A stretch of DNA of 64,000 nucleotides, taken from assembly GCA_964543295.1 (NCBI GenBank), contig CAZIXA010000009.1:8238-72237 (forward strand), in the 5' to 3' direction. Under the pieces are notes generated by a model. It made no database searches. It saw only the letters and a list, made by a program, of their open reading frames with translations, and was not told the origin of the DNA. The position numbers were made by a program, and so were the translations under genes. Below are positions 46,102-53,706 of the stretch, piece by piece. How positions within the stretch are numbered: position 1 is the first letter of the stretch; every line of letters starts with the position of its first letter. Source of the stretch: AE-B3B sp964543295 (GTDB lineage: Bacteria > Aerophobota > Aerophobia > Aerophobales > AE-B3A).

Positions 46102-46137
46102 CTTGTCAATCTGTTTTGAGGCTCTAGTGTGGGGATT
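46102..46137 (+). repeat. accessory-region repeat, copy A (partial)
   Basis: CTTGTCAATCTGTTTTG (46102-46118) followed by GTGTGGGGATT, as in copy D. Same orientation as copies B, C and D at about 46562, 47689 and 48892. Confidence 0.6.
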
Positions 46138-46231
46138 TGGTTTTTGGTGGAGGTAAGTGCCAAAGCCGAAGCACAAGTTTAACGGTTGGCGTGGCCGATT
46201 GGCGAAGAATTGTTGCAAATGTATATTGTTA

Positions 46232-46504
46232 TTAATCTTTTCCCCAGAACTTATCTGCTTCTTTTTCCATCTTCTCAAGCCTATCGTAATAATCCGGGAA
46301 TTCATTTAGATGTGCCAAAGCGATTTTGCCAGTCACCAAAGATTCATCGTTAGTTACATTTGTAAGTGAATCTCGAGATCCATGTTCAAGTTCAACATTC
46401 ATCCCTCTTCTGAATTGGTCCACATTAAATTTATCCCATTTAATACCTAACTTTTCTCCTATTGTTTTTGCTTCCTCTTCACTAAACTGTTTCTTAGACT
46501 GCAT
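46232..46504 (-). CDS. DUF5661 family protein
   Basis: A 90-residue protein matching the DUF5661 family: EEAKTIGEKLGIKWDKFNVD, then QFRRGMNVELEHGS, NVTNDESLVTGKIALAHLNE and FPDYYDRLEKME. Function is unknown; relatives are small soluble proteins common in candidate-phylum genomes and in phages. The ATG has a near-perfect AAAGGAGG about 8 bases upstream. Repeat B with promoter-like hexamers lies 58 bases upstream. Confidence 0.8.
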   Translation of the reverse strand: MQSKKQFSEEEAKTIGEKLGIKWDKFNVDQFRRGMNVELEHGSRDSLTNVTNDESLVTGKIALAHLNEFPDYYDRLEKMEKEADKFWGKD

Positions 46505-46561
46505 TTTAACAACCTCCTTTGGGACCTAAGATTCCCTAATAGCATCCGGAATGAAAGATTA

Positions 46562-46594
46562 GCCAAATCTCAGCACTTGTCAATCTAGTTTGGC
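46562..46594 (-). repeat. accessory-region repeat, copy B (with promoter-like hexamers)
   Basis: On the plus strand it begins GCCAAATCTCAGCAC and ends TTTGGC, so GCCAAA and TTTGGC are inverted at its ends. Read on the minus strand it has TTGACA, 16 bases, TAATCT, suitably placed to drive the DUF5661 gene. Confidence 0.65.
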
Positions 46595-46649
46595 AGGGGT
46601 TCACAGAATCATTGTTTCTCAATAATGGCGACCTTAAAAGGTCCACCCG

Positions 46650-46927
46650 AATCTAGGAGAATCTTGATCTTCCAGTCGGTTTCCTTTCTTAAATCTGGCG
46701 GCCTTCAAACCCAGCCGCTCAACCCTTCCACAATCTCATGGCCTGGGATTAAGGGAAGTTTTGGCTGAAGTCTTGCCTCGGTTTCATCGATTTCGGTATA
46801 ACAGACTCCACTGGTCAGAACCCTTTACCAGCATTTCTTTTGAATTTGGGTGAGGAACCAGCAAATCAGCCATCTCTAAAGGTTTCTTTTCTACCAAGGA
46901 GATTCTCTTCAGTATCATCGCCTTCAT
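46650..46927 (-). pseudogene. zinc alcohol dehydrogenase remnant
   Basis: The ATG at 46927 opens MKAMILKRISLVEKKPLEMA and continues VPHPNSKEMLVK, the conserved N-terminus of a Zn-dependent alcohol dehydrogenase. After a frame change it continues VCYTEIDETEARLQPKLPLI and PGHEIVEG, with the expected zinc-ligand Cys and the GHE motif, then a stop. The remaining 250 residues are absent. At least one frameshift plus a 3' deletion make it non-functional. Confidence 0.75.
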
Positions 46928-46993
46928 TTTGAGTCTCATCCTTGGTCTAGATTATTTTTGATTCGCTCTTTTCACCTAATATCTAGTGAACAA

Positions 46994-47635
46994 TCACATC
47001 GTTCTCTTTATCTTGTTAGCATATCTATGGGCCAAATACAAAGGCTCCGGGAGCCTATGTTCCCTAAAGCAACTTTTAACAATCATGAGACTAGATTTCA
47101 AAGAGACTTTGTACCCGGGCGAAACATAGATTGCCTTAGCTCCCTTTCTTGCCTTTAAATCGTAGCCTCGCTTCTCCCCATTGATATATATTGCTTTATC
47201 AATTATTTTTCCCTCTAATAGATTCTTTGCCACTCCAATAGCCGGTTGATTTAACATTAAACCAACATAAGAAGCCAGGCCAAACTTTCTCATATGGGCT
47301 ATTCCGTGACCCTCTACAAGTAAAACATCTGGTTTTGTTTTTAGCATTTTGAAAACCTCAATAATAGCTGGACCTTCCCTAAAACAGAGTAATCCTGGAA
47401 CATATTCAAGTTGAGCCTCAACAATGACATATTCTCTTTCCATTATTTCCATCCTCTTCCTATCACAAACAACAGCGGCGGAGATTATCTTATTATCAAA
47501 AAAAGCCTGATCAACTCCGCCTATCACACTAGTTTCATAGAATTCGTCTTTGATGATAATTCGGGGGGCCAGTTTAATCTGCTCTTTTTTGAGTTCCTCA
47601 ATTCCTTCTTTGAGAAAAGATCCGACCAGAAACAT
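46994..47635 (-). CDS. nfi: endonuclease V (deoxyinosine 3' endonuclease)
   Basis: A 213-residue endonuclease V, which nicks DNA (or RNA) next to inosine. Catalytic features: the first Asp in IGGVDQAFFDNKIISAAVV, VEGHGIAHMRKFGLASYVG with the second acidic/His segment, IGVAKNLL and VSPGYKVSLKSSLMIVK. Length agrees with the 220-residue family. The frame is open to a TTG at 47710 inside repeat C, but the ATG at 47635 with AAGGA upstream matches the family start. Confidence 0.92.
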   Translation of the reverse strand: MFLVGSFLKEGIEELKKEQIKLAPRIIIKDEFYETSVIGGVDQAFFDNKIISAAVVCDRKRMEIMEREYVIVEAQLEYVPGLLCFREGPAIIEVFKMLKTKPDVLLVEGHGIAHMRKFGLASYVGLMLNQPAIGVAKNLLEGKIIDKAIYINGEKRGYDLKARKGAKAIYVSPGYKVSLKSSLMIVKSCFREHRLPEPLYLAHRYANKIKRTM

Positions 47636-47688
47636 CAATTTTCTTCCTTCTCCTAGGGAGGCTATCCCCTTGTCTATGCACACCACAG

Positions 47689-47714
47689 GCCAAATCTCAG
47701 CAGTTGTCAATCTG
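47689..47714 (-). repeat. accessory-region repeat, copy C
   Basis: GCCAAATCTCAGCAGTTGTC followed by AATCTGG, as in copies B and D. On the minus strand it has TTGACA but no good -10 at 16-17 bases. It lies 55 bases upstream of the endonuclease V start. Confidence 0.6.
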
Positions 47715-48037
47715 GCGTTGGAGGAGCCTGATACACGATCTGGTCATTCTGGGACTGACTAACATCCCCGTCTCTTCGTCACAGGGTTTTTCCATACCAT
47801 GCGTCTGTATCGGTTCTAGGAGTCAGGTCATACGTACGGGAGATCCTTCTTTATTTGGGTCAGCTTCCGGTTAGTTCCGCTTTATTGATCTGAAACTCAA
47901 TATTTGAAAAGCTAGGTTCTCACTTTTCTGTTTGAGCATTATCCACCAAACGCGTAATAGCATAAATAATGGTATCCGTTACTGGCATTCGTTCCCTTCT
48001 TTACCTACTTAGTTTTCTTTATCTGAGTATAACGCTT

Positions 48038-48090
48038 ACCGCTCATCAGCCTGTTCGAGTCCCAGCGAGAGCTGGTCTGATGCAGCGGGT
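48038..48090. other. imperfect multi-stem palindrome downstream of HNH-like gene
   Basis: ACCGCT with AGCGGGT, CATCAG with CTGATG, and CCAGC-GAGA-GCTGG nest into one imperfect hairpin of 53 bases. It is the only structured part of the 470-base gap between the endonuclease V and HNH-like genes. It lies just after the stop of the HNH-like gene, so a terminator or a folded recombination-site-like element are both possible. Confidence 0.4.
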
Positions 48091-48108
48091 TTTAATCTGT
48101 CGAAATTG

Positions 48109-48807
48109 TTAGTTCCATTTCAAATTTATTTCTATTTGTCTATCCTCGTGGCTGTACACCAAGACTTTTGGTCGTCTTAAACCTGGCACTCCAATGTAAT
48201 TTCCCAATACTAACGTCAAATCTATACTCATGAAATAACACGTAACACCCTTAAGATATTTGTTGCTTTTATCTTTTCTAAAATCGAATCGCATGTGGTC
48301 TTTTGCCGGAACTGTATATTCTGTTCTTTCGCTGGAGTACAAACAAAAATATTCCGGCCAACTGCGTTGCTCAAAAAGAATCTCAACAACTTCACGCGGA
48401 ACCCTTCTGTCTTTGCCTCCATAGTTGCCGGAAGCAATTGCTCCGCACGCTACTTTTAGCAACCAACGCTCCAAGTCACGGCCATCAAAATTAAAACTCA
48501 ATTGAGAAACATCAATGATTCCTTGAATTCCGCCTCTTGTGCAATGGTAAATAGTTTCAAAAAAGCGCTGTGCGCTGGAATCAATAGAGCTCAATTCACT
48601 ATTGTGTTTTCGACAAAGGACTCTTGCCGTTAGGTTGCTTTTCATAAGTCGTTGCGCAGAATCCCGTTTTTGCCAGGGAAATCCCGATACTATGAAAGAA
48701 ACACCGCTCATTAAGTTAAAGATAGCTTCGGAAATGTAGTGCTCTCTTGACATTTTGGAATCACAGTTTCCCAGAATATTGGCATAGCATTTTTTGTTCG
48801 TTTTCAT
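48109..48807 (-). CDS. HNH-endonuclease-like hypothetical protein
   Basis: A 232-residue protein. The N-terminus resembles an HNH/Zn-finger nuclease: KCYANILGNCDSKMSREHYI (CxxxxxxxC then His), ARVLCRKHNSELSSIDSSAQ (C..HN). The remaining half has no recognised motif. Such proteins occur next to mobile and defence genes, but catalytic activity cannot be judged from the sequence. I prefer the ATG at 48807 with AGG upstream over the TTG at 48825. Confidence 0.6.
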   Translation of the reverse strand: MKTNKKCYANILGNCDSKMSREHYISEAIFNLMSGVSFIVSGFPWQKRDSAQRLMKSNLTARVLCRKHNSELSSIDSSAQRFFETIYHCTRGGIQGIIDVSQLSFNFDGRDLERWLLKVACGAIASGNYGGKDRRVPREVVEILFEQRSWPEYFCLYSSERTEYTVPAKDHMRFDFRKDKSNKYLKGVTCYFMSIDLTLVLGNYIGVPGLRRPKVLVYSHEDRQIEINLKWN

Positions 48808-48891
48808 CTTAGCGACCTGTCCCAATTGATAGTATCACTTCTGAAGCTAGAGTGACTGACCTAATGGTCCTAAGAGCAGGTCAAGATTAAA

Positions 48892-48951
48892 CCAAATCTC
48901 AGAACTTGTCAATCTGTTTGGACGGGTTTGGATGGGTTTGGTGTGGGGATT
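48892..48951 (-). repeat. accessory-region repeat, copy D (longest, with promoter-like hexamers)
   Basis: CCAAATCTCAGAACTTGTCA is followed by two GGGTTTGGA/TGGGTTTGG units and GTGTGGGGATT, the last shared with copy A. On the minus strand TTGACA, 17 bases, TAATCT lie about 75 bases before the HNH-like gene. Its other end replaces the C-terminus of the nucS-like gene. Confidence 0.65.
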
Positions 48952-48976
48952 CCTTTTTCGAAGCACACCTCAGCGT

Positions 48977-49585
48977 TTATGTTGCCTTATTTTTATTATA
49001 TTCCCTTACTACTATGATTCCTCTGACTTGTTTATCTTCTGCAAGATTTTCACTAACCCATGTCAGATATTTTTGGATTTGACCGACAACCTCGTACGAA
49101 CCTTTGCCTTTTTTTTACTCTACTACAACAAAATTTCCATTTTTGTCTCTATATAAAATATCTATATTACCAACGGAAGTTGAGTATTGATTCCCAATAA
49201 GTTCTAACCCTTCTTCCAAAACTCCAGGGTTTGATATTATAGATGCCTCAACTTCGGACTCCAGCACTTCATTGCTTTCTTTTACCTCTTCTTCAATCAG
49301 TTCTTCTAAACCCCATGTTTCTTCTACTATTTCAACTTCCTTCTCTTTTTTGATTTCAATTATTTTTTCCCTGAAATTTTTAATTGTTGGCAGACTCGCT
49401 TTATAAATTTCGATGCCTTCGTAAATGAAATTTGGAATAATGAGGTTTATACTAACCTTTCCTTTTCCGCTTACATAAAAAGTCCAATAACCTATCCCTA
49501 TTTTTACTAACTCGTCCCCAAATTGCCAGAAACTGTATTCCTGGTATTCCCAAAACGCAGATGGAAAAAAAAGAGAGCTATCCAA
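48977..49585 (-). pseudogene. NucS/DUF91-like endonuclease gene with in-frame stop
   Basis: The first 156 codons end in the NucS-like core IISNPGVLEEGLELIGNQYS, then GNIDILYRDKNGNFVVVE and TAA. The same frame then continues KKGKGSYEVVGQIQKYLTWV and SENLAEDKQVRGIIVVREYN, exactly the expected next part of the nuclease fold (family: VVE-L/I-KK-G). Only one codon, TAA in place of a Leu or Ile codon, interrupts it. The last 30 or so residues are also missing, because repeat D starts just after the stop at 48977. The start is uncertain (TTG at 49585; the frame is open to about 49668). Confidence 0.75.
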
Positions 49586-49746
49586 AGAAGAGAGAGGTTG
49601 GTATGTGCCTGATTTGTTTAGTGAAAAACCGTGGCCAGGCCAAGATAACCTCTAACTTATTTAGAGATGTAAGAGTCACTGTTTTTAGTCGACGACCGGC
49701 TCTGGACTGATATGATGGGAATTATAAAGAATAAAGTTCTGTGGAT

Positions 49747-50025
49747 ATGAATAGACGCAAACTATTAAGAACACTAATTACAGAGGATTTATGGAAAAAG
49801 CTATCTCCAGAAGAAGTTAGGCTATATCTTCTTCTTATAATTTCTATGGATGAGACAAAGGAAATAGGGGAACTAAGAAAACGGGATATTGAGAAATGCC
49901 TGAGATATAGTCTAACTGTTTGGCAATTAGAAAAGATTGGCCATGCTTTCCGAGAACTTAACTTAGCGGAGATAGGATATTCTAAGGGGAAATCAGAGAT
50001 AAAATTTACACTTTTGACAGGGTAG
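49747..50025 (+). CDS. small predicted winged-helix-like protein
   Basis: A protein of about 92 residues. It is Lys/Glu/Leu-rich and predicted all-alpha with a short beta end: LSPEEVRLYLLLIISMDETK, DIEKCLRYSLTVWQLEKIGH and a final EIKFTLLTG look like helix-turn-helix plus wing, so a small DNA-binding regulator of the divergent sulfur locus is a fair guess but not a recognised family. The frame opens with GTG at 49741; I prefer the ATG at 49747. A hairpin operator-like site follows. Confidence 0.5.
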   Translation: MNRRKLLRTLITEDLWKKLSPEEVRLYLLLIISMDETKEIGELRKRDIEKCLRYSLTVWQLEKIGHAFRELNLAEIGYSKGKSEIKFTLLTG

Positions 50026-50084
50026 GAGATGAAAATTACTTGGAGTGTGAAATATACGCGGTGGGTCGGATAAATACCTAAATT

Positions 50085-50114
50085 GGCAGACATCCGAAAT
50101 ACTTCGGATATGCC
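50085..50114. promoter_or_regulatory. hairpin/operator-like palindrome
   Basis: ATCCGAA-ATAC-TTCGGAT is a perfect inverted repeat flanked by GGCA and TGCC. CTCGGATAT recurs 40 bases downstream. It lies between the small winged-helix-like gene and the DUF3303 gene and could be an operator. The rest of 50026-50281 shows nothing else. Confidence 0.4.
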
Positions 50115-50281
50115 ATCAATTGGGTAGTGTATCCAAACTGCCTCGGATATAAAACGAGTTAGTCGAAATGCCTCAAATAACATTGAAGGATAATAACTGT
50201 TCTATAAAATCAGATAAGGGTGCATGTCAAATTGCAGGGTAATAGGAAGGGCTAAATCTAACAACAAAAAAGGAGGGGAAA

Positions 50282-50560
50282 ATGCTATACATGACCATTG
50301 TTACTTGGGAACCAGACAAAACGGAAGAGTTGATTAAAAGATATCAGCAAGTAGGAGCAAAATTTCCTAAGGGGATGAAAGTGATTAGCCAGCGGAGTGA
50401 GCTCCATGGTGGTCGAATTTTTCAGCTGAGTGAGGTACCTGCGCCTGATCCCAAAATTGTCATTGAAGCCTGCTCACCTTGGTACGACCTTTGCAAGATG
50501 GAGTGTATTCCTGTCATGGAAACAGAAGAGCTGATGAAACTAATTCCACGTAGGCTTTAA
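50282..50560 (+). CDS. DUF3303 family protein
   Basis: A 92-residue protein starting MLYMTIVTWEPDKTEELIKR, typical of DUF3303, a ferredoxin-fold, dimeric alpha+beta barrel family of unknown function. It has two Cys close together in ACSPWYDLCKMECI. The ribosome binding site AAGGAGGGG is strong. It lies next to a fragment of a lipoyl-synthase-like gene. Confidence 0.75.
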   Translation: MLYMTIVTWEPDKTEELIKRYQQVGAKFPKGMKVISQRSELHGGRIFQLSEVPAPDPKIVIEACSPWYDLCKMECIPVMETEELMKLIPRRL

Positions 50561-50589
50561 AAATCATATCCAAATATAAAATTGCCTCC

Positions 50590-50877
50590 TTGGTATTGGT
50601 AGTACTGAATCCGTTGCTCCATACTCTTATGGCAAGGATTCATCCGCCTACTCCCGAGGAATTATTCAATATTTTTGCTAAAGCAAGGATGATGTTTCCG
50701 GAAGTTCCCATTCTTTTGAATTGTGCTTGTCCTGGGGGGAAGTATCGGCTAAAAATAGACAAATATGCTCTGCACGCAGGATTAAATGGTATTGCTTATC
50801 CTGGAGAAGGGATACTCTCTTATGCAAAAAAAAAATTGGCCTCAAGCCAACTTTCTCTGAGTACTGCTGCTCATTAA
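50590..50877 (+). pseudogene. C-terminal fragment of a radical-SAM lipoyl-synthase-like protein (LipS type)
   Basis: About 95 residues, without a good start, matching the C-terminal quarter of LipS1/LipS2-like radical SAM proteins: NPLLHTLMARIHPPTPEELF, then ARMMFPEVPILLNCACPGGK and DKYALHAGLNGIAYPGEG. The CxxxCxxC radical SAM motif would lie in the missing N-terminal part. LipS1/LipS2 pairs insert sulfur into octanoyl groups in sulfur-oxidising prokaryotes, which fits the lipoyl carrier and ligase genes in this locus. The family call is moderate. Confidence 0.55.
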
Positions 50878-51112
50878 TATTCGAGGAATTTTGAAAGGAG
50901 TCTTCAGAATCCATAAGAGCGCTATATATTTGTAGAAAGGCCACTTTCCCCCTGTTGACAAAAAACTATGACCAAGAACGAAAACTTTAACTACCTTGTT
51001 CTTATAAATAAAAAGAAAGGCATTCTATTACGGCTTCCGGAGCTTTAAATCTTGCCAGTTATTTACCTTCCTCTTTATTTTACCTAACGGTTTGCGAGTC
51101 ATATCAGATTTT
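50878..51112. other. intergenic stretch, no confident gene
   Basis: A 25-codon minus-strand frame after dsrH (MTRKPLGKIKRKVNNWQDLK and on) has a Lys-rich tail-like composition but is too short to call. AAGAAC and GTTCTT are inverted near 50973-51004. Confidence 0.3.
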
Positions 51113-51415
51113 TTATGAGAATACCCTCTGATAGCTGGTTATAAAATCAATAAGTCTATCATAATCTACTACCTCAAAAATAGGAGGTATTTCCTTTAAT
51201 GCTCGGGCATCCACATCTGCCTTAAGCATGTAAAGAGGTACTCCTTTGGCTTTGAGGTTCTTTACAGATGACCAGAGATTCTCCGGCCTTTTTTTTGCTA
51301 TATAAATCCCTTCGTGAATAAAGACAACACCGTCACTGGGTTTAACCCACTTTAATGGCATAAGAGATTCACTAATCACAAATGGTGATTCCTTAACAAT
51401 AAATAGAGTATCCAT
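51113..51415 (-). CDS. DsrH/TusB-like sulfur relay protein
   Basis: A 100-residue DsrH/TusB-type protein: it opens MDTLFIVKESPF and contains the conserved DGVVFIHEGIYIAKKRP and GVPLYMLKADVDARAL. DsrE, DsrF and DsrH form a heterohexamer that passes persulfide sulfur between TusA and other acceptors. AAGGAGG precedes its ATG. The original operon order is dsrE-dsrF-dsrH; here an insertion sequence of about 1.3 kb separates it from dsrF, so it may have lost its promoter or rely on readthrough. Confidence 0.8.
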   Translation of the reverse strand: MDTLFIVKESPFVISESLMPLKWVKPSDGVVFIHEGIYIAKKRPENLWSSVKNLKAKGVPLYMLKADVDARALKEIPPIFEVVDYDRLIDFITSYQRVFS

Positions 51416-51427
51416 GTTGCCTCCTTT

Positions 51428-51442
51428 TAGAAAGTCATAATG
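51428..51442. repeat. target-site duplication, left copy (15 bp)
   Basis: TAGAAAGTCATAATG, identical to 52759-52773 on the far side of the insertion sequence. The right copy is the end of dsrF; the left copy is its pre-insertion continuation followed by the dsrH ribosome binding site. Confidence 0.85.
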
Positions 51443-52758
51443 TCCCTTTCACCAAATTCGGAAACCCGCTTTATTGCAGTATTTTCAAGTACCTTGTTTT
51501 TCCTTTTGCCCTCCTATGTCAAAACCCTTGCTGGGTGAGGGTTTTAAAGACCAATTTTTCAATTTTTACCAAACTTTGTACCCTTTTGGAGGGGATGGAG
51601 GGCAAAAATTTTCCCTGTCACATTTCGTGAAAACCTACCAAATTTTCAACCTAGATTTTACGAGGTTCCTTTTTTGATCTTCCTGAGGAAATTTTGATTT
51701 TTTACCTCCTTTCTCTCCTGTGGTATCATTTTTTAAGAGAAAATCTTTCGCCTTTCACAAAATTGGAAGATGGAGGATGAAATTGAGACAAAAACTTCTA
51801 TTCCATCCAGAGGCCTTATCCAAAGATCGATTAAAAAAGTTTGAACTGTTTTTCGACACTTTAGATCTTAGAGCTCCACAAAAACCAAGATCAAAAGGTA
51901 GACGCCCTACAGATAAGATGAGCATTGTCCGAGCCTTGATCTTCAAGAACCTGCGAGGACTTCCCATGTTAACTGATCTTGCGGTAGAGCTTCTTGAACG
52001 ACCTTCCTTGGCCCACATTTTAGGATTTGAGCCTGGTTTAGTTCCACCGGTAGAAAGATTCTCCCATTTTCTACGAGTTGAGAATAACAATTTCCTGCAA
52101 GGAATAAGAGAGGATCTCGTTAAACGTCTTGTATCCTTGGGTCTTTCCCCTATGGCAGCTGTTGGAGACTCTGAACTTGATGCATCTCCCATTCTTGAGT
52201 ACATCTTGAATACCATGAATGCAAAACCTGTAATTGCCAAAAATCCACGCGGTGGTGCTCCCTCTACTACCAAACTCTCATCTAAGGGTGTTCCCATTTG
52301 CCTTGCAGGTTTTGAGATGGCATCCAGAGGAAGATTCTATGATAGAAAGCAAAAGAGGTGGCGTCATAAGTTCATCTGTCCTATCCGCGCATCAAAGAAG
52401 TTCTCTAAAAAGCAACCTTATTGTCCTTGGTTCCACCCTAAGTTTACAGAAAGTACTGGCTGCTACAGGTACATTAGAATAGACGTAGATGATACAGTCA
52501 GACACAGAATCGATTATAGGTCAGAGGAATTTAAGAGAATCTACAACCTGCGTACAAGCTCTGAGAGGGTATTCTCCCGTCTTTTATCTGTGCTAATGCA
52601 GGAACCATTCGTAAAGGGACTAACCTCAGCAGCCAACAGTTGTACCCTTGCTCACATTACTGTCCTTGCCGTTGCTTACTTTGCCACAGTTGTGAAAGAG
52701 CAAGACAAAATACGATTCGTCAAAAGTTTCATTCAAAATTTCTAATTTTGTGAAGCCC
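51443..52758 (+). mobile_element. insertion sequence of 1.3 kb between dsrF and dsrH
   Basis: Bounded by 15-bp direct duplications. Its ends are imperfect inverted repeats: left TTTCACCAAATTCGGAAA, right (read inward on the other strand) CTTCACAAAATTAGAAAT, 13 of 18 matching. It carries one transposase gene on the plus strand and about 275 bases of non-coding DNA at the left end. The last base of the element supplies the first base of the CTA (TAG) stop of dsrF. Confidence 0.8.
51720..52745 (+). CDS. DDE-type transposase
   Basis: A 341-residue transposase. The N-terminal half has KDRLKKFELFFDTLDLRAPQ and a helix-rich DNA-binding part with MSIVRALIFKNLRGLPMLTD; the catalytic half has AVGDSELDASPILEY (first Asp), ICPIRASKKFSK, RHRIDYRSEEFKRIYNLRTS and SERVFSRLLS (Glu-containing last motif). 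This is the RNase H-like IS4/IS5-type layout, but I cannot assign a family. A 15-bp target duplication is unusual for IS4 or IS5 and closer to the IS1202-like group. The frame appears intact. Confidence 0.8.
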   Translation: MVSFFKRKSFAFHKIGRWRMKLRQKLLFHPEALSKDRLKKFELFFDTLDLRAPQKPRSKGRRPTDKMSIVRALIFKNLRGLPMLTDLAVELLERPSLAHILGFEPGLVPPVERFSHFLRVENNNFLQGIREDLVKRLVSLGLSPMAAVGDSELDASPILEYILNTMNAKPVIAKNPRGGAPSTTKLSSKGVPICLAGFEMASRGRFYDRKQKRWRHKFICPIRASKKFSKKQPYCPWFHPKFTESTGCYRYIRIDVDDTVRHRIDYRSEEFKRIYNLRTSSERVFSRLLSVLMQEPFVKGLTSAANSCTLAHITVLAVAYFATVVKEQDKIRFVKSFIQNF

Positions 52759-53120
52759 TAGAAAGTCATAATGACATCAGATGATCCGATAAGATCCGTG
52801 ACTTCATCGTCTGTAAGAAGATCTACTTTTCTAATTTCACTCTCACTTATGGCTCTTTTCTCCAGGGACGGTTTATGAGCGAATAGCTTGATATCAAAAT
52901 CTTCAAGATCCTGGAAAGCCAACTCAAAGCTTTGCATCTCTAAACCGGAAGGGTTCTGCCCTTCAAGAAGAAAATAGACCCCATCATTAACCAACAAGAT
53001 TGAACTTTCAACATCCTCTCCGCTTAACCCCACGGCTGCCCTTTTTGCCTCATAGGTACAGATACCACAGAGAGTGCCGTAGGGAGAAGATTTAACTATC
53101 AATAAGGTTTTCTTGGCCAT
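52758..53120 (-). CDS. DsrF/TusC-like sulfur relay protein
   Basis: A 120-residue DsrE/F-family protein: KKTLLIVKSSPYGTLCGICT at the start, then SILLVNDGVYFLLEGQNP, and KRAISESEIRKVDLLTDDEV near the C-terminus. It is the middle subunit of the DsrEFH sulfur carrier. Its stop codon was rebuilt by the insertion sequence (original TAA, now TAG). It begins 14 bases after dsrE and has GGAGG upstream. Confidence 0.85.
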   Translation of the reverse strand: MAKKTLLIVKSSPYGTLCGICTYEAKRAAVGLSGEDVESSILLVNDGVYFLLEGQNPSGLEMQSFELAFQDLEDFDIKLFAHKPSLEKRAISESEIRKVDLLTDDEVTDLIGSSDVIMTF

Positions 53121-53134
53121 TTATCCCTCCTTTT

Positions 53135-53485
53135 TTAGAAACCGAGAGAGATGTATCTTTTGGAACTTTTTACCAGTTCACCAAATTTTGGTAGTCCACC
53201 CCTGGTGACTCCAGATACCATCATCTTCTTTTTTACACCTCTGTACTGCATACAGACACCGCAACCTACTACCTCTACCCCAAGTGAGGCAAGCTCTTCC
53301 ATCATCTTTCCTATATCCCGATCGCCAGAGGGTTTTATGTTGGCGTTAATGTTGTAAGAACCATCCATGTAGAGAAAAAGAGAGCAAGAGTGTCCCTTTT
53401 TAATCGCCGCCTTTATAAGATTGTAGGCAGTATCAATATTCTCAAAGGTGTAAGGTCCTGTTTGCACCATGAAACCAATCTTCAT
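53135..53485 (-). CDS. DsrE/TusD-like sulfur relay protein
   Basis: A 116-residue DsrE-type protein with the active-site Cys in GCGVCMQYRGVKKKMMVSGV and the conserved HSCSLFLYMDGSY near the N-terminal half. The Cys persulfide would receive sulfur from TusA. AAGGAGG precedes the start codon. It is 300 bases downstream of the rhodanese gene, separated by a potential structured RNA, then followed closely by dsrF. Confidence 0.87.
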   Translation of the reverse strand: MKIGFMVQTGPYTFENIDTAYNLIKAAIKKGHSCSLFLYMDGSYNINANIKPSGDRDIGKMMEELASLGVEVVGCGVCMQYRGVKKKMMVSGVTRGGLPKFGELVKSSKRYISLGF

Positions 53486-53598
53486 CTTTTCCTCCTTGTT
53501 TTCATGGGTATCGTCAAAAATTCTTTCCTTTCTTTATTTGCACCAAAATCTTTCATGGTTTGTTTGACACCACCTTACAAAAACCTTTAAACTCCCTT

Positions 53599-53706
53599 TT
53601 GGAGGATTAGTAGCCCATAGGCCTCTTCAAAGAGCAAGGTATCCCTAAGTTTCTCGAGATTGGCGGGCTACGGTCTTAGAACCTACCACGGTGCTCACTC
53701 CTCCAA
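53599..53706. ncRNA. candidate structured RNA element within the sulfur operon
   Basis: TTGGAGGA (53599-53606) is perfectly complementary to TCCTCCAA (53699-53706), and inside it GTAGCCC (53610-53616) pairs with GGGCTAC (53665-53671), which in turn encloses a CTCT-TCAA-AGAG hairpin (53623-53634). It fits no riboswitch class I know. It lies in a 300-base gap between two co-directional genes of one operon where no gene is seen. Strand is not decided; a palindromic mobile repeat is an alternative. Confidence 0.45.

Noticed and set aside
48031..48095. tRNA gene suggested by GTTCGAGTCCC
   Set aside because: The bases around it do not form a T-stem, and no acceptor, D or anticodon arm can be folded.
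46100..48960. Integron cassette array
   Set aside because: Repeat-separated genes are suggestive, but there is no tyrosine integrase and the repeats lack the conserved attC core ends.
51755..52297. Minus-strand 180-residue ORF
   Set aside because: Antisense shadow of the transposase gene with no independent signals.
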